From Adiantum capillus-veneris (Eukaryota > Streptophyta > Polypodiopsida > Polypodiales > Pteridaceae): a stretch of 64,000 nucleotides of DNA. The DNA lies in contig CM043944.1 in assembly GCA_014529385.2 (NCBI GenBank), positions 173,292,740 to 173,356,739 of the forward strand, in the 5' to 3' direction. Every line of letters starts with the position of its first letter. Position 1 is the stretch's first letter. Both the position numbers and the translations under genes were made by a program. The notes under the pieces were generated by a model. That model ran no database searches, was not told the DNA's origin, and was given only the letters and a program-made list of their open reading frames with translations. Positions 10,701 through 21,680 of this stretch are shown piece after piece.

Positions 10701-13700
10701 CTCCCCCTCGAGCTCTGCATGTCGCAGAGTCCAAGCATAGTCCGGAAACGTCGAAGCTTCTCAGCTCCGAGGGCCTTGGTAAAGATATCCGCTATCTGCT
10801 CCTCTGTGCTGACGTAGACCAAGTCGATGTCGCCCGCCAACACTCGCTCTCGAACGTAGTGGTAATGGACCTCTATGTGTTTGGTCCTGGCATGGAACAC
10901 TGGGTTCCTAGCCAACTGCATGCTGCTGAGGTTGTCACAATGGATGAAAATCTGTTGGTCCACCTGCACTCCCAAGTCCTTAAGTAATGTGCGTAGCCAA
11001 GCTACCTCGCATGCCGCAACTGCTGCACCTCTGTACTCGGCCTCTGTGCTCGATAAAGCAACCGTAGGGTGCTTTTTGCTGCTCCAAGTAACAGCAGCAC
11101 TCCCAAAAGAGAACATGAAGCCACTCGTAGATCTCCTATCAACAATGCTACATGCCCAATCTGCATCTGTATACCCATACAATGCTAATGGTGCATCTGC
11201 TGCATAGAACAATGCGTAGTCAAGAGTACCTTGCACATACCTAAGTGTGCGTCGTACTCCATCCAAATGTGGCTTCCTCGGAAGCTGCATGAATTGACTC
11301 TCCAAGCCTACTGTGTAGCTCAAGTCTGGCCTCGTGATAGTCAAGTAGATTAGACTACCCACAATCTTCCTGTACATGTTGACATCCTCAACAACATCAC
11401 CCTTCTCTGCACTCAGCTTTGCATTCACATCCAAGGGAATAGAAATTGGCTTACAATCAGCCATACCATACTTTGACAACATGTCCAAAGCATACTGTCT
11501 CTGTGATAGCCATACACCCTCTGGAGTCCTGATCACCTCAATGCCAAGAAAGTAGCGCAACTCGCCTAAATCTTTCATTTCAAACTCCTGTTTGAGAAGA
11601 CCCTTCACATGGTCAATCTCCATAGCATTGTCACCAACAATAATAAGGTCATCTACATATATGGTAATGACCACAATCCCCACATCACTCTCACGTACAT
11701 AGAGTGAATGATCAGCATGAGCTCTCCTAAAACCAATACTGACAAGATACTTGGCAATCCTGTCATACCATGCTCTAGAGCCCTGCTTCAAACCATACAA
11801 AGCTTTGAGAAGTCTGCATACATAATCTGGGTAACCTGGATCGACATAACCAGGTGGCTGATCCATATACACTTCCTCTTGCAACTCACCATTCAAGAAG
11901 GCATTCTTTACATCCATTTGATGCATAATCCATCCTCTAGATGCAGCCACTGCTATGACAGCTCTCACAGTCGTCATCTTTGCCACTGGAGCAAAGGTCT
12001 CCTCATAGTCTATGCCATACGTCTGTGCATAACCCTTTGCGACCAGCCTTGCCTTGTGACGCTCAATGTTACCATCAGCCTTATGCTTGGTTTTATACAC
12101 CCATTTACAGCCAATAGCTTTCTTGCCACTTGGCAATGGCACCAACTCCCATGTGTCATTTGCTTCCAATGCAGCCATCTCTTCATTCATTGCATCATCC
12201 CAATGCACATTTCCAACTGCATCCTCAAAACATGTGGGCTCCACATCCTGTATCACCTTAGACATGTAGGCTTGGTGATGCGCTAGATACCCATCATAAG
12301 TCAATTTTTGAACTGGATTTCTGACTCTATTAGATCTGCGCGGTCCTGGGTCACTCCTTTGCCCTCTAGCATCTTCTTGTACTTTCCTTACACCAGGTGT
12401 CCTGACAGCCGGAATTCCAAATTCCTCATCAAGGCTTTGTTCAGAACCATCTGAATCCATGTCTACATGTGAAAAACCTGATGATGCATCAGCCATAAAG
12501 GGAGGTTCATCAACCTTTTCCTTTCCTTTTTGTGATACATTCCCTGTACCTGTTGGAGGAGTAACCTGCGTACGTAGTCTACCATTCCATGGTTTCTCAA
12601 CAGAGCCCCGAGAAGAGGACTCTTGTGGTCCACTCAAAACCTGTGACTGTGGCCTCACATTTTGTACAGCCACATCATCTTTTACATCAGCCCCAATAGT
12701 GCCATGTGCATTACTGTACCAGCTGCTCATCTCATCAAAGACTACATCTCTGCTCACTCGTAATTCTCGTGTAGTAGGATTGTAGCACCTATACCCCTTT
12801 TGTTCAAGGGAATATCCCACAAGAATACATTTCTCTGCTTTAGGATCCAATTTCCTACGCAACTCATCTGGTACATGCACGTAAGCTATGCAACCAAACA
12901 CTTTCAAGTGTGCCAAATCAGGCTTTGTACCTGTAAACTTTTCCTCAGGTGTTACATCATGCACCGCAGCTGTAGGTGTCCTGTTCATAATGTACACAGC
13001 TGTATTTACAGCTTCAGCCCAAAAATGATGAGGCATGTTCTTCTCATTCATCAATGCACGTGCAACCTCTGCAATGTGCTTGTTTTTCCTTTCTGCGACC
13101 CCATTCTGCTGTGGAGTATATCTGCATGTAAACTGCCTGTGTATACCATGCATTCGCAGAAAATCTGAAAAATCATTGGAGAAGTACTCTCCCCCTCCAT
13201 CTGACCTCAATGTCTTGATTTGCATATCTGTTTCCTTCTCAATCATGACTTTGATGTCTTGAAAGTGACCAAACACTTCACTTTTGTTATGCATAAAGTA
13301 GACCCATACTTTCCTTGTATGGTCATCAATGAAAGAGACATAATACCTGCAACCATGTATACTTGCAGTATCGGTTGGATCCCAAACATCTGTGTGCACC
13401 ACCTCAAGTGGCTTTTTACATACATTGCGCTCATGTGGAAATGAGCCCTTTGACTGTTTTCCAAACTGGCATGCTGCACACACTTTATGCATACCATCCA
13501 CCTTGAATTTGGGCAAACCTTTTACAATCTGTTTTGATTTCATGCTGCGCAATCTCTGCTCATTGACATGGCCAATGCGTTTGTGCCAAATGTCAACATC
13601 CGCCACAACACCTGTGCCCTGTGCAAATAATGCAGCTTTTACCTCAGGCATGTCTACATTCAGCGTAAACATTTTGCCCACACATTTGCCCTCTGTGATC

Positions 13701-14188
13701 AGCTTACAGCCATTCTGGAAATCTTCTACATAACAGCCATTTGGATTGAAGCGAACCTGCAAACCCTGCTCAACCATTTGTCCAATAGAAACAAGATTCT
13801 TTGTAATGTTTGGGACATGAAGTACATCTGCTAAGTACTTTGATTTCCCACTCTTCGTGTTTAGAGGTATGTCCCCTACATGAGCAATGGGGTGAGCTGT
13901 GTCATCTCCTGTCTGCACATAGCCTGACACATCTGGTTTGCGCATATCTCTAAACCACTCTCCACGAGACGTCATGTGATTAGAGGCACCTGAATCCACA
14001 TACCAAACATCATCTTGGGTGGAATTCTCTGCAGTCATTGTATTCATTACATGCTGCATAACAAACATGCGCTCGTTTTTGCTGTCATCTGCATCTCTGC
14101 TAGTAGAAGCATAGTTGCCCTGTTCTCTCTTTCTACTTGCTTTTCCCTTTGGACAGTCACGTGACATGTGACCTCTTTCACCACAAGT
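10673..14188 (-). CDS. Copia Pol polyprotein (protease-integrase-RT-RNase H)
   Basis: A long open frame of about 1,170 codons follows a single stop in the gag zinc knuckle. Counting from the ATG at 14,167, the protease site DSGA is at residue 58. The integrase zinc-binding residues are H195, H200, C230 and C233. The integrase catalytic triad is D260, D323 and E359, with the expected 35-residue D-E spacing. Residues 680-760 form the N-terminal RT block with QMDVKNAFLNG, and the RT catalytic YVDD is at 837-840. The RNase H signature TDADWA is near residue 1,000 and ends at FTKAL. The frame closes inside the 3' LTR. All key residues seen are intact, which is typical of a young copy. As no good start precedes the domain set, expression would need the upstream gag frame or readthrough. 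Confidence 0.93.
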   Translation of the reverse strand, partial: TCGERGHMSRDCPKGKASRKREQGNYASTSRDADDSKNERMFVMQHVMNTMTAENSTQDDVWYVDSGASNHMTSRGEWFRDMRKPDVSGYVQTGDDTAHPIAHVGDIPLNTKSGKSKYLADVLHVPNITKNLVSIGQMVEQGLQVRFNPNGCYVEDFQNGCKLITEGKCVGKMFTLNVDMPEVKAALFAQGTGVVADVDIWHKRIGHVNEQRLRSMKSKQIVKGLPKFKVDGMHKVCAACQFGKQSKGSFPHERNVCKKPLEVVHTDVWDPTDTASIHGCRYYVSFIDDHTRKVWVYFMHNKSEVFGHFQDIKVMIEKETDMQIKTLRSDGGGEYFSNDFSDFLRMHGIHRQFTCRYTPQQNGVAERKNKHIAEVARALMNEKNMPHHFWAEAVNTAVYIMNRTPTAAVHDVTPEEKFTGTKPDLAHLKVFGCIAYVHVPDELRRKLDPKAEKCILVGYSLEQKGYRCYNPTTRELRVSRDVVFDEMSSWYSNAHGTIGADVKDDVAVQNVRPQSQVLSGPQESSSRGSVEKPWNGRLRTQVTPPTGTGNVSQKGKEKVDEPPFMADASSGFSHVDMDSDGSEQSLDEEFGIPAVRTPGVRKVQEDARGQRSDPGPRRSNRVRNPVQKLTYDGYLAHHQAYMSKVIQDVEPTCFEDAVGNVHWDDAMNEEMAALEANDTWELVPLPSGKKAIGCKWVYKTKHKADGNIERHKARLVAKGYAQTYGIDYEETFAPVAKMTTVRAVIAVAASRGWIMHQMDVKNAFLNGELQEEVYMDQPPGYVDPGYPDYVCRLLKALYGLKQGSRAWYDRIAKYLVSIGFRRAHADHSLYVRESDVGIVVITIYVDDLIIVGDNAMEIDHVKGLLKQEFEMKDLGELRYFLGIEVIRTPEGVWLSQRQYALDMLSKYGMADCKPISIPLDVNAKLSAEKGDVVEDVNMYRKIVGSLIYLTITRPDLSYTVGLESQFMQLPRKPHLDGVRRTLRYVQGTLDYALFYAADAPLALYGYTDADWACSIVDRRSTSGFMFSFGSAAVTWSSKKHPTVALSSTEAEYRGAAVAACEVAWLRTLLKDLGVQVDQQIFIHCDNLSSMQLARNPVFHARTKHIEVHYHYVRERVLAGDIDLVYVSTEEQIADIFTKALGAEKLRRFRTMLGLCDMQSSRGSVEMSSSTP

Positions 14189-15020
14189 TCAACATTCTCT
14201 ACTATCTGGAGTATGTTGCTGCCTGCTTGATCCTGCACCGCGACCTCTTTGACTCCCCCTGCCTTGAGACTGGTTTCCCCTGCCACCTGTATTGTTTTGA
14301 TTTGATTGACCTTCCAGAAATTGGCCCCTGCAACCCCTTGGGCCTCGACCACGACCTCTACCTCTACCTCTGTTGGAGTTAGAATAGAAGGCCTGTTCAA
14401 AATTATTTCTGCCATGAGAAGAAGATGTGTCAAGGTTCTTCTCCTCAAGAATAAGCATAGAAATCAAATCTTGGAACACAGGGATGTCGTCTCTTGTATT
14501 CATGGAAGACCTAAAATGTACATACTCATCTCCTAGACCATCCAAGCATGCACGGACAATGTCATCGTCTTCCACTGAGACTTTAATAGATCCAAGAGCC
14601 TCAATGATACTCTTGATCTTCAAAGCATAATCATTGATGGAGAGGTTGTTCCTCTTAACCTGATTTAGCTCCGACTTTAGTTGAAGCTTCCTGGCCTTGG
14701 TGTTCACCTCGAACACTCTGCCTAAGTTTTTCCATGCAATGGCGGGGGTTTCAGCATCCTGTAGATAGCCCATCATGCCATCTGTGATGCTCATAGAAAG
14801 CCAATACATCACTTTGCTCTGGCCTTGTTGCCAGTCCCTCAAAGCTTTCCTTTGTTCTGCTGTAGCATTTGACTCGGGAATCTCTGGTTCCTTTTCATTG
14901 TCTCCTTCTACATAGTCCCAATAACCTTTTCCTTTTAGGAAATGTTATTCTGAACTTCCATGCAGGGTAGTTATTTTTCTCAAGCTTCTCAGTAACAATC
15001 TGACTGAAACCGTCAGACAT
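14189..15020 (-). pseudogene. Copia gag, broken by one frameshift and one in-frame TGA
   Basis: The natural start is probably the ATG at 15,020 (MSDGFSQIVTEKLEKNNYPAW). After about 30 codons, near 14,945, the frame shifts, and from there gag continues open (KGKGYWDYVEGDNEKE, then the UBN2-type core VMYWLSMSITDGMMGYL). A glycine-arginine-rich segment (RGRGRGRGRGPRG) comes before the zinc knuckle. At 14,189-14,191 a TGA replaces the second residue of that knuckle: C, stop, T, C, GERG, H, MSRD, C. The pol frame after the stop is the same frame as gag, so only this codon separates them. These two lesions disable gag while pol is untouched. Confidence 0.85.
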
Positions 15021-15173
15021 CTTGAAGCACTAAGACAAAATAGCTGCAATCTGCAAAAACCTGCAAATCTGTTGAACCTGCTATCGTGGTTCCTGTAACG
15101 CTTTCTACACTCAACGAGTGTCCACAATCAAACGTTTCACAACCACTGTACTTAGCCTCTCTTGCCTGCACCA

Positions 15174-15186
15174 GGCTCTGATACCA
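15174..15186 (-). other. Primer-binding site for initiator tRNA-Met
   Basis: On minus TGGTATCAGAGC follows the LTR end CTTTACA directly. This is the classic plant copia priming sequence. Confidence 0.92.
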
Positions 15187-15508
15187 TGTAAAGAATGAGG
15201 ATGCAAGAGAGCTACACAAGACAAGCACAAAGCACACAGAGATGGAAAGCTTCTTCTTCTTCTTCACAGAAAAGAGAGTACAAAATGACTAAGTGCTAAA
15301 GCTGAAAAGTAGCACATATGTACATGCGGTCACTAAGTGTGAACTCGCTAGAAGCGTACTAGGCTGGCACTATAAGTGTAGTCCAGCTGTAGAATCACTG
15401 GCAAAGATCCTCCGTGTCGGTCACCTAACGCGCCAGTGAGTAAATGCCGTAAGCGGCCAAGACCCGTAGTGGATGCCAGCTCAAGGTGTAGAGCTCGACA
15501 TCTCAACA
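15187..15508 (-). repeat. 5' LTR of the copia element
   Basis: 322-bp direct copy of the repeat at 10,379-10,700. On minus it begins TGTTGAGATG and ends CTTTACA. It supplies the promoter and R region for the element. Confidence 0.93.
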
Positions 15509-15513
15509 AAATG

Positions 15514-15908
15514 AACATCATCAATTAGAACTTTTGTAAATTAAGCTCATTTGCTAATATAGCCTAAGAAACAAAGTTGTTCTACTTGCAACTTATTTTG
15601 CACTCAACCTCAAGAGAAATCAAAGCCTTTAAAATGCTTTCTCTTTCTTGATAGAGTAGTAATCCTAAATTGCAAGCTGATACTTTTTTGTTTTTGTATT
15701 CATAAATTTTGTCACCCTATCTTATACATCTCTTGATGATAAGCTTTGCAATATCAATTGTAAACCATGCAGAAAAACCACATGCAAGATTCCAAGTGAA
15801 AGAGTAAAAGAGAGAGTGAGTTTATTACCAGCTTTGGAAGTCGTATTAAGTGAGTACCTAGTGCTAAAAATGTGAACATAACCCCATTAATACCTAAATA
15901 CCCGCACA

Positions 15909-15986
<78 letters not shown>

Positions 15987-16662
15987 TTGCTTCTTGTTCC
16001 TCTCGTCGTCAATACCAAGTGCTCATCATAAGGTAGAAAAATAGGAGCAGATAATGTCACATCACAAATCTACACAATTGGATTCTAAACAAAGAGCCGC
16101 AACATAAAACTCCATCTTCATCATGCTCCATCTCTTTTGCCATTTTTTGTTCTCACTTGTTTGGTCCTCCCCAACCATGACTCCCACTCTTATAAGTCTG
16201 ACTTGATTGATGCCCACATTCTAGAATGCTTGTTGTAGGTGAAGAATTTGCCATGACATGAGGGTCTTAGTGATGACTGATGGATTATGTATTATTTTCC
16301 ATACAAATCACTTGGTTCATAATCTTCTTCATTTTCTCTTTGTCCCCTTCTATTCCTCATAAGCCCACTGTATGAAAATTTGTGAGCATAACTTTGCATG
16401 GCCTTGAAAGATAGAGAACTTGGGCTATTGATTCCTCCTGCTAGCTAAAGCAACAAGAAAATCCAATAATGGCTCATTGGGCACACTTGCACCACATTCT
16501 CCATGGTACACACCCTGCCAATGGAGTGATCTCCTCAAAATGCAACCCTGTCAAGACCGACTCCCCTACACCTTGAACTATCATCCTTCCTTATTTGAGT
16601 CAATCTTACTTTGCTAGGTGAGAAGAAAGGCATGAACGACATCATTAGGGGGGCGGGGGGGG

Positions 16663-16719
<57 letters not shown>

Positions 16720-17000
16720 CTCCAAGGAGATGGATGTAATCTGTAAGGTTGGTGACGATGAAATGGGAAGCCTTGGAGTAGATAACTTGGGAGTCGGAGG
16801 GAGTTTTGCCTTGACTACACCTTGCATGGAACATCTCTTAGCTATCTATTGACATTAGGGACTTCCCTTTTCTTCTTGCAAGAATTGATACATTGGGTTG
16901 TGTGTGCGTGTGTGTGTGTGTGCACGTGCAACTTTCACACTCTAGCACCAAAGGTCAAAGACCTTAGGGAAAATTAAGCAAAATGATAGCTATGAATTGC
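15514..17000. other. Non-coding DNA with microsatellites
   Basis: The sequence flanking the copia insertion continues here, with no gene recognised. (CT)n at about 15,912-15,955 passes into (CA)n to 15,983. A G-run and (GA)n occupy 16,651-16,716. (TG)n with gcgtg interruptions lies at 16,896-16,922. The long serine-leucine and arginine-glutamate frames over these tracts are artefacts of the dinucleotides. Confidence 0.7.
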
Positions 17001-20000
17001 TCGATATTCAAGAGTTTCGAGCACTTCAAGCACGCATGCCTGTGACGGAGAAAAAATTTGCATCTTTGAATGATAATGCTAGTAGATTATCCACATTAGT
17101 AGTGCAATATATTCAACAACATGCCAAGGGATCTGCTGATACACCCATGCCAGAGCAAGGCTCCAATAAGGGATAGGGCCCCCTTCAATTTCTTCGCACT
17201 TTCTCACCCAAAAGGAGGTGGACAATTTGTTGAAAAATAAAAATTCACCCGACTTTTAAGGGAGAGGAAGAGAAAGCAATAAAGATGCAGTGAATATATT
17301 TCTTAGTAAGAGAGAAGGGATTCACGATCTGCGACGTACTTTGGATGCAGTCAGAGCACTGTACACAATCTGACATTAGAAAGAAAGGCCTCTTAATGGT
17401 GAATGTCTCTCAAGGGAAAAGGGTATCATACCACAACCTTTGAGACTGTGTTTAGAAAAGAATTTATGTCCACAAATGAATCAAACAGAAATTGGTCCAT
17501 GAATGGATGAGTTTTTTGACAAGCTCACCGATGCTCATAGTTTTACTAAGATTGACTTGCCTTCGGGATATCACTAAGTACGCATTCGACTTGCTGATAT
17601 ACCCAAAATTGCATTTCAAACAAGGTTTGGACATTACGAGTTTTTGTTTATGCCTTTTGTGTTGACCAATGCACCCGCAACTTTCATGACGCTCATGGAT
17701 AGTGTCCTGAGACCGTATCTGGGCAAGTTTGTTATCGTCTTTCTTGATGACATTCTTGTGTACATTGCCTCTAAAAAGAGCACTTGCAACATCTAAATCA
17801 AGTTGAAAGAGGAGAAATTTGAAACACGTAAACAAGTTATATGCCAAAGAATTGAAGTGTGATTTTCTCAAGGAGGAAATTCACTATCTAGGGCATGACA
17901 TCTCACTTGATGGGCTACACATAGATCAATCCAAAGTGGATGCCATTTGTAGGTGGACTAAACTCAAAAACTGAAAAGAGTTATAGATTTTCTTTGGACT
18001 TGCAAGTTCTTATCAAAGGCTCGTTAAAAACTATGTTCACATTGTTGTGCCGATGCCGAACCAACTGAAAGCCAAAGGGGAAACCTTTCAGTGGGGTGCT
18101 ACTGAGCAGCAAATTTTTGATGCTCTCAAGGATGCATTAGCTACCACTCCTATTCTAGCTAGTGGACCCTTTGAAGCCATTCATTTTTAAAATGGGTGCC
18201 AATAATCGTGCTATTGGAATAGTCCTTCAACGGGAGGGAAGGCCAATTTCATTTGAAAGCAAAAAGATTGATTCAGCATAGTAGAACTACTCTGGTTATG
18301 AATGAGAACTCTATGTAAGAGTGTCTGCCTTGAACACATGGAGCCATTATTTGTATAGAGATCAGTTTAATATTTTTTTAAACCATACAAACATTAAATA
18401 GTTTACATAAAAAACTGATTTGAAGGGTCAAAAGGCCAGGTGGGCTGAGATTCTTCAAGAGTATAACACAAAGCTCTGGTATTGTAAATGATGATACAAT
18501 GTGGTAGTTGACACTCTTAGTCGTATGCCTAAGGTCAACTCTCTTCTATTCACAAAATTTTGAATTGAGTTTTTGGACTCTCTTAAGGGAAAATATGAGC
18601 ATGACAATGCATACTCCAAAGTGTGGAGCCATGTGAAAATGAGGGACCCTTTTCAATCCAATGCTAGTAGTGTGTCATTCACCTACACACTTAGTTCCCC
18701 TCTCTCGAGTGATGAGCTACAGAGATGGAAGAATTTTTCCATCAATATTGGGTACCTATTCCACAAGGGGAGAGTGTGTGTACTGACGAACGCGGACATT
18801 CGGCACCAAATTCTTTATGAATGTCACGATAGTCCAAGTGCAGGGCGCCCATACATTATGAAGACTTATGCTCTCATAAGACAATAGTTTTACTGGCCAA
18901 GTTTACATGGCTATGTCCTCGCTCAAGTTACGAAAGCAAAGCGCCTGAAGACAGGAGGTCTCTTGCATATGTTATAGATTCCTAATGGTAAATGAGAAAG
19001 TATCTCTATGGATTTGATTGTGGGTTTACCAACCACTATATGAGGTCATGACTCGATATAGGTGGTCGTAGACCGGTTGACTAAACTATGCAAGATTAGT
19101 CCAACCAAGTCAACAATTAAGACTCTAGAGTTAGATAAGCTATTTGTGGACAATCTGTACAGGTTGTATGGATTTCCAAGTAACATTGTGAGTGATCGTG
19201 ATCCCAAGTTCAACAGTCATTTGTGGGGAGTTATGTTTAAACAATAGGGTGCACAATTCAACCTAAGTACAACAAATCATTCTGAATGGATGGTTAGATT
19301 GAAAGAGTCAATCAAGTGCTAGAGGCTATGCTACAAGCATACGTTAGCAAGAAGAACTCAGACTGGGAAGATTATCTATCTCTTCTTGAATTTGCTTACA
19401 ATAGTGCTAAGCATGTAACGATTGGCTTTAGTCCTTTCATGCTAATGTATGGTTTTCAATCTAGGTCACCACTTTCGGTGGGGTTGGCAACTGGAAAATT
19501 CCAACAGGTCGTCACAGATTTTATCCAAGTCCATTTGAATATGTTGAAACTAGCTTGTCAAAATGTCTGACAAGCCCAAAATCATTATAATAAGTACGCT
19601 AATGAGAAATGTCTGCAAGTTACCTTCACGCAAGGAGATGATGTATTTTTGCGTGTGCCAAAGCATTCAAAAAGTGTGAAGAATAGGCCAACACCTAAAT
19701 TATCTTTGATATATTATGGGCCTTTCAAGATACTCAAGGGAGTTGATAATGGAGCTTACAAACTCTCATTATCGACACACTCTCGTATTCATCCGGTATT
19801 TCATGTAAGTCGTTTACGTAAACGATTGCATGGGGACGATAGTGTAAATAACTAGCAAATTTTGGTTGATTTTGTTGAACCTCCTTACCCAACCGCATGA
19901 ACCTGAGCAAATTGTAGAGTATCACGATTTACGTACACGTCATCATGTCTGTCGACAAGCTTTAGTCAAGTAGAAAGATCGGCCTGAAGAAGGTGCCACT

Positions 20001-20081
20001 TGGGAAAACATTAGTGTTCTTAAGAAGAAGTTTCCCACTTTTTTTTTCTAGGACAAAAACACTTCTCCAAGGGGGGAGTAA
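17000..20081 (+). pseudogene. Decayed Ty3/gypsy chromovirus pol
   Basis: A plus-strand relic with many stops and frameshifts. Reverse transcriptase is recognisable from 17,505 (FTKIDLPSGYH, then [10 protein letters not shown]) to the catalytic FLDD at 17,741-17,752. An RNase H-like region is at 18,100-18,560. The integrase zinc region is at 18,790-18,930, with HDSPSAG and FYWPSLHGYV. Integrase core blocks VVDRLTK (19,062) and SDRDPKF (19,190) follow, then LLEFAYNSA near 19,385. The C-terminal HPVFHVSRLRK is at 19,790. A chromodomain-like tail at 19,930-20,040 (RPEEGATWENI) has its key tryptophan codon as TAG. Several stops replace CAG, CAA or TGG. The stretch 17,000-17,480 is presumed gag/protease remnant but I cannot assign it. 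No 5' LTR was found, so the element is truncated. Confidence 0.8.
20067..20081 (+). other. Polypurine tract of the gypsy relic
   Basis: AAGGGGGGAGTAA immediately precedes TGTCATGCC, the start of the 3' LTR. A G-rich purine run directly before TG is the plus-strand priming site of LTR elements. Confidence 0.7.
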
Positions 20082-20256
20082 TGTCATGCCAAGGGAAACC
20101 TTGGGGGGTCACGGACCGGCGGGCCAAGGGCCGATTGCTTAATCGACAAGGAACCCTACTACAAGGCCAAGGGCCTATAAATAGAGAGATAGGGAGGAGG
20201 ATTTGCAAGGCAATTCCCTGGGGCTTTATATGAGGTGGGTTGCTTAATATATAGAT

Positions 20257-20300
<44 letters not shown>

Positions 20301-20400
20301 CAGAGTCACAGACATCTCTTTTTCTCCTACAGCCTCATCCTGAAAACATGTGATAGTGCTCTCTACTCAAGGGTTTTTTAAGCAAAATAAAGAAGTAACA
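20082..20400 (+). repeat. 3' LTR of the gypsy relic
   Basis: It begins TGTCATGCC after the purine tract and probably ends GTAACA at 20,400. Inside are TATAAATA at 20,176-20,183, a (CT)n tract at 20,257-20,298 and a polyadenylation-like AATAAA near 20,388. The end is inferred from the CA dinucleotide because no second copy exists in the window to confirm it. Confidence 0.55.
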
Positions 20401-21667
<1,267 letters not shown>

Positions 21668-21680
21668 CCACCATACAGCC

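Larger units (their letters stand above)
10374..15513 (-). mobile_element. Near-complete Ty1/copia LTR retrotransposon with target duplication
   Basis: The element runs from 10,379 to 15,508 (5,130 bp) and is transcribed on minus. Its two LTRs are 322 bp each and begin TGTTGAGATG and end CTTTACA on minus. The 5-bp target duplication AAATG lies at 10,374-10,378 and 15,509-15,513. Directly inside the 5' LTR is TGGTATCAGAGCCTGG, the initiator tRNA-Met primer-binding site. Inside the 3' LTR is the purine tract GAGGGGGAG. Between them are gag and a pol frame in the copia order protease, integrase, reverse transcriptase, RNase H. I found one LTR difference (g/a at about 10,595 against 15,404), so insertion is recent. 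gag carries a frameshift and a stop, so this copy is probably not autonomous. Confidence 0.95.

Noticed and set aside
10628-13733. Plus-strand frames across the copia element
   Set aside because: They are antisense shadows of the intact pol frame on minus and contain no domain.
8950-20400. LTR at 8,950-9,728 and LTR at 20,082-20,400 as a pair of one element
   Set aside because: Their sequences, TATA boxes and ends are unrelated.
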